Positions 1-11,687 are shown, counted from the first letter of the stretch. The stretch is 26,613 nt of DNA from DATAQC01 sp051005135 (GCA_051005135.1 JBPCJQ010000091.1:1-26613), one strand, 5' to 3'. Program-made: numbers and translations. Notes: generated from the sequence alone by a model not told the origin.

Positions 1-9
1 GAATAATGC

Positions 10-1032
10 TCACTCGACGGCGATGCCACCACCCATGACCTCCTCGCCCCGGTAGAGGACGACGCTCTGGCCGGGCGCCACCCGGCGCCGAGGCTCTGCA
101 AACCGCACGATGGTGCCGTCGAACGTCGCCTCGACGGTGTCGCCGTGGGCGCTGGACTGGACCTGCACCGGGCCCTTTACCGCCTCGTCCACCCAGCACA
201 GCTCGGTGAGTGCGACCGACTCGGCCAGCAGGTCGGCGGCGTCGCCGACCAGCACGGTGCGGGAGGCGGTGTCGACGTGCAGGGCGTAGCGCGTGGCCCC
301 GCCCCCCGTGCCCAGCCCGCGGCGCTGCCCGACGGTGACCAGCTCCAGAGCGTCGACCCGTCCGACTTCGGCGCCGGCCGTGTCGACGACCCGGCCCGGA
401 TGAAGCGCGATGCGGGAGGACAGGAGCGCCTCCCGCCCCCCGCTGGTCGTCACGAAGCAGACGTCCTGGCTGTCGGGCTTGTCGGCCGTGGGCAGGCCCA
501 GGGCGGCGGCCTCGGCCCGTACCTGAGCCTTGGTCATGATCCCGACCGGGAACCGGACGCGGCGGAGCTCGTCCTGGCCCAGCACGTAGAGCACGTAGGA
601 CTGGTCCTTCAACGGATCCGCCCCCCGAAGCAGCCGGTGGCGACCGCCGTCGTCCACGATCCTGGCGTGGTGCCCGGTGGCGACCGCGTCGAACCCGAGC
701 TGGGAGGCGCGTCGCAGGAGGCGGCCGAACTTGAGGTGGCGGTTGCACTCGATGCACGGGTTGGGCGTGCGCCCGTCGGCGTGGGCGGCGAGGTAGGGCT
801 CCACCACCCGGTCGTCGAAGTCGTCGGTGAAGGAGAAGACCCAGTGGTCGATGCCCAGCTGTTGGGCCACCCGGCGGGCGTCGTCCACGTCGGCCACCGA
901 GCAGCACCCCGAGTCGGACTCACCGCCCCACAGCTTGAGGGTGACACCAACCACCTCGTGGCCCTGCTCGGCCATCAGGGCGGCGGCCACCGACGAGTCG
1001 ACGCCGCCCGACATGGCAGCCAGGACCCTCAT
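10..1032 (-). CDS. mnmA: tRNA-specific 2-thiouridylase MnmA
   Basis: MnmA activates U34 of Lys, Glu and Gln tRNAs with ATP and inserts sulfur to give 2-thiouridine; it acts in the cytoplasm and takes sulfur from a cysteine desulfurase relay. The 340-residue protein has the PP-loop SGGVDSS at residues 8-14 and the catalytic cysteine pair of the family: Cys93 in NPCIEC and Cys192 in SQDVCF. GHH (120-122) and the C-terminal beta-barrel ending in VMGGGIAVE are also typical, and the length matches the family. I chose the ATG at 1032 because the SGGVDSS loop normally lies within ten residues of the N-terminus; the frame stays open upstream to 1302, but that stretch is low-complexity antisense of the neighbouring gene. 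The start lies 2 nt after the stop of the upstream cysteine desulfurase, so the two are co-transcribed and probably translationally coupled. Confidence 0.96.
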   Translation of the reverse strand: MRVLAAMSGGVDSSVAAALMAEQGHEVVGVTLKLWGGESDSGCCSVADVDDARRVAQQLGIDHWVFSFTDDFDDRVVEPYLAAHADGRTPNPCIECNRHLKFGRLLRRASQLGFDAVATGHHARIVDDGGRHRLLRGADPLKDQSYVLYVLGQDELRRVRFPVGIMTKAQVRAEAAALGLPTADKPDSQDVCFVTTSGGREALLSSRIALHPGRVVDTAGAEVGRVDALELVTVGQRRGLGTGGGATRYALHVDTASRTVLVGDAADLLAESVALTELCWVDEAVKGPVQVQSSAHGDTVEATFDGTIVRFAEPRRRVAPGQSVVLYRGEEVMGGGIAVE

Positions 1033-1034
1033 CT

Positions 1035-2231
1035 CTACGAAGCCGTGCCCTTTGGCCCCGGCGGGGCCCCATCCCCGCCTCCTCGCCGGAGCGGGGCCCC
1101 AACCCCGCCCGGCGCAGTCCGCAGGCGGCCTACCGCTTCGGGGACGGCAGCCAGGGCCAGGTCGACGTCGGCGTCGGTGGTGGTGGTGCCCAGCGACAGA
1201 CGCAGTGACCCCACCGCCCGCTCGCGGGGTACGCCCATGGCCGCCAGCACGTGCGACGGCTCTATGGCACCGCTCTGGCACGCCGAGCCCGCCGACGCGC
1301 ACACGCCGGCTCCATCGAGCAGCACCAGCAGGGCTTCGGACTCGATGCCGGTGAACGAAAGGTGGCAGTTGCCGGCTACCTTGGCGGAACGGTCACCGGT
1401 CTCGGCGCTGTCGGCGACCGCGGCCAGCAGGCCGTCGGCCAGCCGGTCGCGCAGGACACCAACCCGGGCTACGGTGGCCGCCCGGCGGGCCACTGTCACC
1501 TGCATGGCGGCGGCCATGGCCACGATGCCGGCCACGTTGTGGGTGCCGCTGCGCCGGCCCCGTTCCTGGCCCCCGCCGTGGAGGACGGGCGCCACCTTCA
1601 CCCCGTCGCGGACCACCAGAGCGCCCACCCCTTTGGGGCCGCCGAACTTGTGGGCGCTCACCGCGACCAGGTCGACGTCGGCCGCCAGACTGGCCACGTC
1701 GAGCCAAGCGAAGGCCTGTACCGCGTCGGTGTGCAGCACCGCTGCGGGCGCGCGCTCGCGCACCACCCTGGCGACCTCGGCCAGGGGCTGGACCGTTCCC
1801 ACCTCGTTGTTGGCCAACATCACCGACACCACCGACACGTCGGGGTCGAGCGTTGCGGCCAGGGCGTCGAGATCGACCACCCCGGAGGGCAGCACCGCTG
1901 CCACCCGGCCTCCCAGGGCCTCACAGCAGTGGAGCACGGCGTGGTGCTCCACCGCCGAGCACACCACCGGACCGGGCGCCACCGCATGGTGCCCGGTGAT
2001 GGCCAGGTTGTCGGCCTCGGTGCCGCCCCCGGTGAACACGACCTCGCCGGGTGTTGCCCCCAGGCACTCGGCCACCACGTCACGGGCCTCGTCGAGCGCC
2101 TTGCGGGCGTCGCGCGACACCGAATGCGAGCCCGACGGGTTGCCGAACCGCTCGGTGAGGAACGGCATCATGGCCTCGACCGCCTCGGGATGCAGCGGCG
2201 TGGTGGCGGCGTGGTCCAGGTATGCGGTCAC
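1035..2231 (-). CDS. Cysteine desulfurase (IscS/NifS family)
   Basis: A PLP enzyme that removes sulfur from cysteine as an enzyme-bound persulfide for Fe-S clusters and tRNA thiolation. The 398-residue protein starts with the family hallmark YLDHAATTP (4-12). It has GGGTEADN (68-75), the PLP lysine Lys195 in SAHKFGGPKGVG, RSGTHN (227-232), and the persulfide cysteine Cys318 in ASAGSACQSG, the loop typical of group I (IscS/NifS) enzymes. The start is a GTG at 2231; a TACTCT hexamer 6 nt upstream suggests leaderless transcription. It lies directly before mnmA, its likely sulfur acceptor. The last ~28 residues after the conserved end are Gly/Pro/Arg-rich and come from a GC-rich 30-nt repeat at 1061-1109, probably a late insertion into the 3' end. 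No isc/suf scaffold genes sit next to it; a NifU-like protein is at 19124. Confidence 0.95.
   Translation of the reverse strand: MTAYLDHAATTPLHPEAVEAMMPFLTERFGNPSGSHSVSRDARKALDEARDVVAECLGATPGEVVFTGGGTEADNLAITGHHAVAPGPVVCSAVEHHAVLHCCEALGGRVAAVLPSGVVDLDALAATLDPDVSVVSVMLANNEVGTVQPLAEVARVVRERAPAAVLHTDAVQAFAWLDVASLAADVDLVAVSAHKFGGPKGVGALVVRDGVKVAPVLHGGGQERGRRSGTHNVAGIVAMAAAMQVTVARRAATVARVGVLRDRLADGLLAAVADSAETGDRSAKVAGNCHLSFTGIESEALLVLLDGAGVCASAGSACQSGAIEPSHVLAAMGVPRERAVGSLRLSLGTTTTDADVDLALAAVPEAVGRLRTAPGGVGAPLRRGGGDGAPPGPKGTAS
1061..1109. repeat. GC-rich direct/inverted repeat, two copies, 30-nt period
   Basis: Two 19-bp copies (1061-1079 and 1091-1109) of GCGGGGCCCCWWCCCCGCC type differ by one base (T versus A) and are 30 nt apart. 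Together with the preceding base, the first copy also contains a 7-bp inverted repeat (GGCGGGG / CCCCGCC), so each unit could fold into a hairpin. The repeat lies inside the extreme 3' end of the cysteine desulfurase gene and encodes its non-conserved Gly/Pro/Arg tail, just before mnmA. What it does, if anything, is unknown. Confidence 0.75.
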
Positions 2232-2237
2232 CCCACC

Positions 2238-2243
2238 AGAGTA
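2238..2243 (-). promoter_or_regulatory. Putative -10 element, leaderless promoter of cysteine desulfurase
   Basis: TACTCT on the minus strand fits the actinobacterial -10 consensus TANNNT and ends 6 nt before the GTG at 2231, so the predicted transcription start falls on or next to the start codon. No Shine-Dalgarno sequence is needed and no convincing -35 is visible. Confidence 0.55.
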
Positions 2244-2356
2244 CGCGGTCGTCGATCAGGAGAGCTCGGCCTGCGACGATCAGGGAGGTGTCACGCCGCG
2301 AGCGATCCGCGGCCACCGATCGCAGGGCCCATGGGAGACGTGACCGATCCAGGCGG

Positions 2357-2362
2357 TACCGT
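2357..2362 (+). promoter_or_regulatory. Putative -10 element, leaderless promoter of sugar nucleotidyltransferase
   Basis: TACCGT followed by 6 nt and then the ATG at 2369. This places the likely transcription start on the A of the start codon. The preceding ~100 nt holds five CGATC motifs (see findings). Confidence 0.55.
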
Positions 2363-2368
2363 TCGGGC

Positions 2369-3112
2369 ATGAAAGGCGTGATCCTGGCGGGTGGGAGCGG
2401 CACCCGGCTCTATCCCCTCACCCGCATCACCAACAAGCACCTGCTGCCAATCTACGACCGGCCCATGATCAGCTACGCCATCGAGGCCCTCGTGCAGGCG
2501 GGCGTCACCGAGCTCATGGTGGTGAGCGGAGGCACCCATGCCGGCGAGTTCCTACGCCTGCTGGGCAGCGGCCACGAGCACGGCGTCGACCTCCTCGTCT
2601 ACGCCTACCAGGAGCGCCCCGGTGGAATAGCCGAGGCCCTCAACCTGGCCCGCCCCTTCGTCAAGGACGACCCAATGGTGGTCATGCTGGCCGACAACAT
2701 CGTCGAGCGCTCACTGGCCTCGGCGGTAGCCAACTTCGGTGCCCAGGAAAAGGGTGCCCGCATCCTGCTGTCCCGCGTGGACGACGTGTCCCATCTCCGC
2801 AACCTCGGCGTCCCCCGCTTCGACGCCGATCACCGGGTGACGTCGATCGTGGAGAAGCCCGACGAGCCGCCCAGCGCCTACGCCGTCACCGGCATCTACT
2901 TCTACGACCCCCGCGTGTTCGACGTCATCCCCACCCTCGAGCCCTCCGGCCGCGGCGAGCTGGAGATCACCGACGTCAACAACTGGTTCGTGTCCGAGGG
3001 GCTCATGGAATGGGAGGAGATCGACGGCTTCTGGGGCGACGCCGGCGAGTCGATCGACGACTACTACGCCGTCAACGACTTCGTCCGCGCCCACGGCGCC
3101 AATCGGCACTGA
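2369..3112 (+). CDS. Sugar-1-phosphate nucleotidyltransferase (RmlA-like, short form)
   Basis: Joins a nucleoside triphosphate to a sugar-1-phosphate, releasing pyrophosphate, to make an activated NDP-sugar. The 247-residue protein starts with the signature GGSGTRLYP (8-16). It also has NKHLLPIYDRPM (22-33), QERPGGIAEAL (81-91), the metal/NTP aspartate in MLADN (Asp109), VEKPDEPPS (161-169) and the second metal aspartate in FWGDAGES (Asp224). These patterns match dTDP-glucose pyrophosphorylases. At 247 residues it is the short form, about 45 residues shorter than RmlA of enterobacteria, and it lacks the C-terminal extension. Substrate (dTTP or UTP, which sugar) cannot be told from sequence. 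It is too short for GlgC and lacks its motifs. The ATG at 2369 is preferred over upstream in-frame starts because the domain begins right there. Its stop is immediately followed by the GTG of the next gene. Confidence 0.9.
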   Translation: MKGVILAGGSGTRLYPLTRITNKHLLPIYDRPMISYAIEALVQAGVTELMVVSGGTHAGEFLRLLGSGHEHGVDLLVYAYQERPGGIAEALNLARPFVKDDPMVVMLADNIVERSLASAVANFGAQEKGARILLSRVDDVSHLRNLGVPRFDADHRVTSIVEKPDEPPSAYAVTGIYFYDPRVFDVIPTLEPSGRGELEITDVNNWFVSEGLMEWEEIDGFWGDAGESIDDYYAVNDFVRAHGANRH

Positions 3113-3850
3113 GTGGAATACGACGAGGAGCGGGCCGAGGGTTACGACCGCCGTCACGCCGCCCGCTTCGAGGAGGCCGACGACACCGCCAACTTCCTGG
3201 CCGCCGAGGTGGCGGCGGTACCAGGTGGTGGCCCGGTGCTGGAACTGGGCATCGGTACCGGGCGGCTGGCCCTCCCTCTGGCCGCCAAGGGGCTCGACGT
3301 CTCGGGCATCGACGCCTCGCCGGCAATGGTCGCAAGGCTGCGCGCCAAGCCCGGCGGTGAGGCCATCGATGTCACCGTAGGTGACTTCGCCGACGTCGGG
3401 GTGTTGGCCCCTTCCGGCCTCGCCCTTGTCTTCGTTGCCTTCAACTCGCTGTTCGAGCTGGCCGACCAGGACGCCCAATGCCGGTGCGTTACTGGCGCCG
3501 CCTCCCGGTTGGCGCTCGGCGGGCGCTTCGTGGTGGAGGCGCTGGCGCCGGAGCTGACCCGGCTCGACCGCTCCCTCACCGTCGTGTCCCAGTCGGCCAC
3601 CGAGGTCGTGCTCCAGGCCAGCGTCCACGACCCCCTCACCCAGGTGGTCAGCGGCCACGACGTGGTGCTGTCCCCGGCCGACGGTGTGCGCCTGCTGGCC
3701 TGGTCGATCCGTTACGCCTCGGTACCCGAGATCGACCTCATGGCCCGGCTGGCCGGGCTGACGCTCGTGGAGCGCTGGGGGGGCTGGCGACGTGAGCCGT
3801 TCACCGCCGCCAGCACTCGCCACGTGTCCGTCTACTCCAAAGCGTCATAG
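3113..3850 (+). CDS. Class I SAM-dependent methyltransferase
   Basis: A 245-residue protein with the Rossmann-type SAM-binding fold. Motif I is VLELGIGTG at 42-50, the acidic end of strand 2 is GIDASP at 65-70, and VTVGDFADV (about 87-95) is motif III-like. The remainder matches the general class I fold with no diagnostic substrate region, so the target (small molecule or other) is unknown. The start is a GTG that directly follows the TGA of the nucleotidyltransferase with no gap, which points to translational coupling within one operon. Members of this broad family near sugar nucleotidyltransferases often modify sugars or glycolipids, but that is only contextual here. The first residues (EYDEERAEGYDRRHA) resemble the usual lead-in of such enzymes and support the start. 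Confidence 0.88.
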   Translation: MEYDEERAEGYDRRHAARFEEADDTANFLAAEVAAVPGGGPVLELGIGTGRLALPLAAKGLDVSGIDASPAMVARLRAKPGGEAIDVTVGDFADVGVLAPSGLALVFVAFNSLFELADQDAQCRCVTGAASRLALGGRFVVEALAPELTRLDRSLTVVSQSATEVVLQASVHDPLTQVVSGHDVVLSPADGVRLLAWSIRYASVPEIDLMARLAGLTLVERWGGWRREPFTAASTRHVSVYSKAS

Positions 3851-4382
3851 GCTCGCCAGCATCACCCACATCCGCGTCAGCACCTTCATCCGTGCTCCCC
3901 GCCTGGTGGTGTGGCGAGCGGTAAGCGACATCGGCTCGCACGTGCGCTGGATGCACGACGCCGACAGCATCCGCTTCACGTCCTCACGCACCAGCGGGTT
4001 GGGCACCACCTTCGAGTGCGCCACCAGGGTCGGCCCCTTCCGCCTTCACGACACCATGGAGGTGGTGGAGTGGAAGGAGCGGCGGGCGGTGGGCATCCTC
4101 CACACCGGGGTCGTGGCGGGCACCGGGCGCTTCACCCTCAAGTTGCGGCCCGGCGGCACCCTGCTCACCTGGGACGAGCGCCTGCGCTTCCCGTGGTGGA
4201 CGGGCGGCCCGCTCACGGGGATGCTGGCCAAACCGGTGCTGCGCCGCACCTGGAAGGCCAACCTGGCCGCCCCAAAACGTTCTTTAGCACGCTTCCCGAG
4301 TCCCGCACAGCCAGCACACCCCGCCTGGTCCGCCCACCCCGCCAAAGTACGGCTCAGTCACCGACGACAGCCACACCACTGA
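3792..4382 (+). CDS. SRPBCC-family (polyketide cyclase/START-like) protein with unusual start and 3' end
   Basis: The core from about 3861 to 4270 reads as a START/Bet v1-like domain: an opening strand HIRVSTFIRAPRLVVW, then SDIGSHVRWM, TTFECATRVGPF, a TFEC/MEVVEW strand pair and TWDERLRFPWW. Such proteins bind hydrophobic ligands; no ligand can be named. The start is problematic. The only in-frame ATG/GTG/TTG before the domain is GTG 3792, which overlaps the methyltransferase by 59 nt and adds 23 residues of poor quality. The position where M is expected has ATC (3861), 10 nt after the methyltransferase stop. The 3' end is also odd: after KANLAA (about 4275) the reading frame runs on as a Pro/Ala/His-rich tail antisense to glgB for 99 nt. 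Non-AUG initiation, a sequencing error or early decay are all possible. Confidence 0.72.
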   Translation: MSRSPPPALATCPSTPKRHRLASITHIRVSTFIRAPRLVVWRAVSDIGSHVRWMHDADSIRFTSSRTSGLGTTFECATRVGPFRLHDTMEVVEWKERRAVGILHTGVVAGTGRFTLKLRPGGTLLTWDERLRFPWWTGGPLTGMLAKPVLRRTWKANLAAPKRSLARFPSPAQPAHPAWSAHPAKVRLSHRRQPHH

Positions 4383-6560
4383 TAGAGGCGCCAGGTCGAG
4401 GGCCACCGACTGGTCGAGGCCGTGCCAGGGCACCGGGTCAGCAGCGCGCTCGCTCACGATGTCGGGGGTCTCACCGCCGAAGGCCACCGAGGACGTGTCG
4501 AGCACCTGCTCCCAATGCCCACCCCGGGGGACGCCGATGCGATAGCCGCCCCGGTGCACGGCCGACAGGTTGGCCACGCACACGAGCACCGCCAACCCGT
4601 CGGCCGAGAAACGGGCGAACGAGATCACGTTCTGGTCGGCGTCGTTGGCATCGATCCACTGGAAACCGGAGGGGTCGTACTGGCGCTCCCAGATGGCCGG
4701 GTTGGTGGTGGCGATAGCGTTGAGAGCGCGCACCAAGGCCTGCACGCCGGCGTGGCCGGGCTGGGCCAACACGTGCCAGTCGAGGCTGCGGTCGTGGGAC
4801 CACTCCTGCCACTGGGCCAACTCACCACCCATGAACAGCAGGCGGCTGCCGGGATGGGCCCACATCCACCCGAACAGGGCCCGCAGGTTGGCCAGCTTCG
4901 ACCACGCGTCACCGGGCATCTTGTCGATCAGCGAGCCCTTGCCGTGCACCATCTCGTCGTGGGACAGGGGCAGCACGAAGTTCTCCGAAAAGGCGTAGAG
5001 CAGGCCGAAGGTGAGCTGGTGGTGGTGATGGCGGCGGTGGATGGGGTCTTTGGAGAAGTACTCCAGCGTGTCGTGCATCCATCCCATGTTCCACTTGAAG
5101 CCGAAGCCCAGCCCGCCCACATAGGTGGGCCTCGATACTGCCGGCCAGGAGGTAGACTCCTCGGCCACCATGATCACGCCGGGGTGGGCACCGTAGACGA
5201 CGGTGTTGACCTCCTTGAGGAAGGCCACCGCCTCCAGGTTCTCCCGGCCGCCGAAGCGGTTGGGCACCCACTCGCCCTCCTTGCGGGAGTAGTCGAGGTA
5301 GAGCATGGACGCCACCGCGTCGACCCGCAGGCCGTCGATATGGAACTCGGCGATCCAGTACAAGGCGTTGGCCAACAGGAAGTTCCAAACCTCGTGGCGG
5401 CCGAAGTTGAACACGAGCGTGCCCCAGTCGGGGTGCTCGCCCTGGCGGGGGTCGGCGTGCTCGTACAGGGCGGTGCCGTCGAAGCGGGCGAGGGCGAAGG
5501 CGTCCCTGGGGAAGTGCGCCGGCACCCAGTCGACGAGCACCCCGATGCCCCGGGCGTGCAGGGCGTCGACCAGGGCCCGGAACTCATCGGGCGTGCCGAA
5601 GCGCGCCGTGGGGGCGTAGTAGGCGCTCACCTGGTAGCCCCACGACCCGCTGAAGGGATGCTCGGCCACGGGCATCAGCTCCACGTGGGTGAAGCCGAGA
5701 TCGGCCACGTAGTCGGGCAGCTGCTCGGCCAGCTCGACGTAGGTGAGAGAGCGGTTCCCCTCCTCGGGGACCCGCCGCCACGAGCCCAGGTGCATCTCGT
5801 AGACCGACATGGGCTGCTGCAGTGGGTCGGTGGTGGCACGCCTGGCGACCCACTCACTGTCGGCCCAGTTGTAGTTGGAGCGGGCCACCACGCTGGCCGT
5901 CTCCGGCGGGGCCTGGGTGGCGAAGGCGAACGGGTCGGCCTTGAGGGTGAGAGCCCCGCCCGCGGTGAGGATCTCGAACTTGTAGCAGGCGCCGGGCCCG
6001 ACCCCGGGCAAGAAGATCTCCCACACCCCCGACCCCCCCAGGGCTCGCATGGGGTAGAGCCGCCCGTCCCATGAGTTGAAGTCGCCCACCACCCGCACGC
6101 TGCGGGCGCTGGGCGCCCACACCGCGAAGGCGGTGCCGTCGGTGCCCTGGTGCTGGCGGGGGTGAGCTCCCATGTGGTGCCACAACGCGTGGTGGCGCCC
6201 TTCGCCGAACAGGTGGAGGTCGAGGTCGCCGAGGGTGGGCCAGAAGCGGTAGGGGTCGTCGACGGTGAACGACCGCCCGTCGGGATAGGTCACCTCGAAG
6301 CGGTAGGACGCCACGTCGCCGGCGGCCACGGTGACGGCGAACACGCTGGCGTCATGGACGAGTTCCATGGCAACGGCGTCGCCGCTGTCGAGCACCAGGG
6401 CCACGCTCTCGGCGTCGGGCTGCCACGCCCGCACGACGGTGCCAACGCCGTCGTGGTGGGGGCCGAGGAGCTGATGAGGATCAACGAGCTCGCCGGCAGC
6501 AAGGGCGGCCATGTCGGCGGCCACGGGGTCGGGCACGAGGGAGGACACCGGGTCGGTCAC
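4284..6560 (-). CDS. glgB: 1,4-alpha-glucan branching enzyme GlgB
   Basis: Transfers short alpha-1,4 chains to the 6-position to make branches in glycogen or the glucan made by GlgE. The 758-residue protein has two N-terminal beta-sandwich regions (about 20-115, then 140-235 with FAVWAPSARSVRVVGDFN), the GH13 barrel from about 250, and a C-terminal beta domain. Catalytic residues are clear: nucleophile Asp414 in DGLRVDAVASM, acid/base Glu467 in VAEEST, and His534-Asp535 in PLSHDEMVHGKGS. The start is a GTG at 6560 that overlaps the mak stop by 4 nt (GTGA), making this the last gene of the glgE-treS-mak-glgB operon. The conserved part ends near residue 731; the last 27 residues (Gly/Cys-rich) are not typical and are encoded where the convergent SRPBCC frame overlaps. 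His-rich HRRHHHHQ at 508-515 lies within the barrel. Confidence 0.97.
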   Translation of the reverse strand: MTDPVSSLVPDPVAADMAALAAGELVDPHQLLGPHHDGVGTVVRAWQPDAESVALVLDSGDAVAMELVHDASVFAVTVAAGDVASYRFEVTYPDGRSFTVDDPYRFWPTLGDLDLHLFGEGRHHALWHHMGAHPRQHQGTDGTAFAVWAPSARSVRVVGDFNSWDGRLYPMRALGGSGVWEIFLPGVGPGACYKFEILTAGGALTLKADPFAFATQAPPETASVVARSNYNWADSEWVARRATTDPLQQPMSVYEMHLGSWRRVPEEGNRSLTYVELAEQLPDYVADLGFTHVELMPVAEHPFSGSWGYQVSAYYAPTARFGTPDEFRALVDALHARGIGVLVDWVPAHFPRDAFALARFDGTALYEHADPRQGEHPDWGTLVFNFGRHEVWNFLLANALYWIAEFHIDGLRVDAVASMLYLDYSRKEGEWVPNRFGGRENLEAVAFLKEVNTVVYGAHPGVIMVAEESTSWPAVSRPTYVGGLGFGFKWNMGWMHDTLEYFSKDPIHRRHHHHQLTFGLLYAFSENFVLPLSHDEMVHGKGSLIDKMPGDAWSKLANLRALFGWMWAHPGSRLLFMGGELAQWQEWSHDRSLDWHVLAQPGHAGVQALVRALNAIATTNPAIWERQYDPSGFQWIDANDADQNVISFARFSADGLAVLVCVANLSAVHRGGYRIGVPRGGHWEQVLDTSSVAFGGETPDIVSERAADPVPWHGLDQSVALDLAPLSVVWLSSVTEPYFGGVGGPGGVCWLCGTREAC

Positions 6561-7935
6561 TGCCGTTGGCCCCCGCTCGGGCCCTGGCGGTTGGCGCGCT
6601 CGGCGGTGATACGCCTCAACGCTGTGCGCGGTATGCCGACCCAGTCGGGGCGGTGGGCCCGCTCGTAGGCCAGCTCATAGACCGCCTTCTCCAGCTCGAA
6701 CGCCCGCAGGACGATCTGCACCGACACCTCGTCGGCCGGCAGCACGTCGCCCTTGGCCGCGGCACCCAGGTAGCCGTCGAGGAAGGCCTGGCGGTTGCGG
6801 TCCTCCCAGGCGCCGGCCAGCCCAACCTCCTTCCGGTCGGCCAGACCGGCGATGGAGGCGTAGTGCAACGACCGCAGCATGCCGGCCACGTCGCGCAACG
6901 GCGAAGTGGGCCGGCGCCGCTCGTCGATGGTACGCGTGGGCTCCCCTTCGAAGTCGAGCACGAACCAACCCGAATCGGTGCGCAGCACCTGGCCCAGGTG
7001 ATAGTCCCCGTGGACCCGGGTGGCGATGCCTGGGTCGGGCACCGACCGCAGGTCGTCGAGCACGGCAGCGGCCGCGGCGGGGTCGAGGTCGCCGCCGGGC
7101 AAGGCGGCGGCCTGGGCGACGATGGAGTCGGCCCACTCGGCTGGATCGCCGGGCTGCGAGCCGAACGCCTCGGCCAGGGCGATGTGCATCTCGGCGGTGA
7201 CGACCCCGAGGCGCTCAGCCTCGCCCGAGAAGTCCCCCCCGGCTTCGCCGGGATCGGGTTCGGGCGGGGGCGGGGCGTTGGGGTCGATGACGGGCACGGG
7301 CTGGGTGTCGTGCACGCCGAAGAGGTCGCGCAGCGACGTGAGAGCCATGGCCCAACCCTCGGTGCCGCCCAGCAGATATGGCTGGAGCACGGCCAGGTGG
7401 CTGCCGTCGAACGTCATGGTGGCGAGGGGCGCGGCCACGTGCTCGAAGCCGACGGCGGCCAGAGCCTCGGTGACTTCTACCTCGGGGTTCGGACCGGGCT
7501 GGAGGCGGCGGAAGACCTTGAGGATGAGACGGTCGTCGTAGACGAGCGAGGTGTTCGACTGCTCGACGCCGACGGGGTGAACCCTCTGCGCCGACTCCGA
7601 GCCGCTCGACACCCGGTCGAGCAGGACCAGCGCCAGCTCGGCGTCGATGGTGCCCTCATAGGCCAGGGCGGGGCCGCTCTCGGTGCCCGTCTCGCCCAGT
7701 ACGGCATCGTCGTGGCCCCGCAGGAAGTCGTGGCGGTCGTCGAGGGGCCGCAGCCCCACCATGAGCTGGTAGCGGACCCCGTCGGCTTCCACCACCATCT
7801 GCACCAGCGCCGGCCAGGGGCCAGCCAAGACGTCGGACCAGCTCGCCTCGACGCTCGCAGGCGGCTCTATACCGGAGTACCACCGCTGGCGAGGCAGGAA
7901 GTCGCGGAGGTTGGGAAGCAGAGCGTCGGCAGCGA

Positions 7936-7939
<4 letters not shown>
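6557..7939 (-). CDS. mak: Maltokinase (Mak/Pep2)
   Basis: Phosphorylates maltose with ATP to maltose-1-phosphate, the GlgE substrate. The 460-residue protein begins with the N-terminal cap typical of maltokinases (LPNLRDFLPRQRWYSG at 8-23) and then has an aminoglycoside-phosphotransferase-like kinase fold. The catalytic loop is RVHGDYHLGQVL, with Asp312, and the metal-binding aspartate is Asp329 in FVLDFEGEP. EQSNTSLVYDDRLILKVFRRL (126-146) includes the ATP-binding lysine region; a Pro/Asp/Glu-rich insertion at about 215-237 is a likely flexible loop. The ATG at 7939 overlaps the treS stop by 4 nt, and the gene's own stop overlaps the glgB start. Actinobacteria commonly have treS and mak adjacent or fused; here they are separate but coupled. 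The open frame continues upstream to 8389, but that part is antisense-like low-complexity sequence within treS. Confidence 0.94.
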
Positions 7940-11516
<3,577 letters not shown>

Positions 11517-11524
11517 CTCCCCCA

Positions 11525-11530
11525 ACCGTA
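11525..11530 (-). promoter_or_regulatory. Putative -10 element of the glgE operon
   Basis: TACGGT on the minus strand fits TANNNT and ends 8 nt before the glgE ATG (11516), with a G-rich, Shine-Dalgarno-like stretch between. The predicted transcript is leaderless or has a leader of only one or two bases. This would be the only promoter for the four overlapping genes. No good -35 is seen. Confidence 0.5.
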
Positions 11531-11676
11531 GTGCGCCGGACGGCTGGTCCGGTCAGCCCGCGCGCAGTAGCGCGGCGCGCTCCCCGCCATCGCCATCAAG
11601 ACTCGTGAAAGGTCCACCACCCGCCCTTCGGCGGCCGATAGGGTCGCGAAGGCTTCCCCAGCGTCGGTATCGTCCC

Positions 11677-11682
11677 GGGAGG
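11677..11682 (+). promoter_or_regulatory. Shine-Dalgarno sequence of the helicase-associated gene
   Basis: GGGAGG, 5 nt before the GTG at 11688, decides that start. Together with the glgE promoter it lies in the 171-nt divergent gap 11517-11687. TATCGT (11668-11673) and TAGGGT (11639-11644) upstream are possible -10 elements; the second would leave room for a leader containing this site. Confidence 0.6.
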
Positions 11683-11687
11683 ACGCT

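Noticed and set aside
145..2343. A 732-codon open frame on the plus strand across the mnmA/desulfurase region
   Set aside because: It is antisense to two genes with clear catalytic motifs; its translation is low-complexity (Ala/Arg/Thr/Ser-rich) and shows no domain. Long antisense frames are expected at this GC content.
4422..6074. A 550-codon plus-strand open frame antisense to glgB
   Set aside because: Gly/Val/His/Gln-rich composition, no domain, no ribosome site; mirrors the codon bias of glgB.
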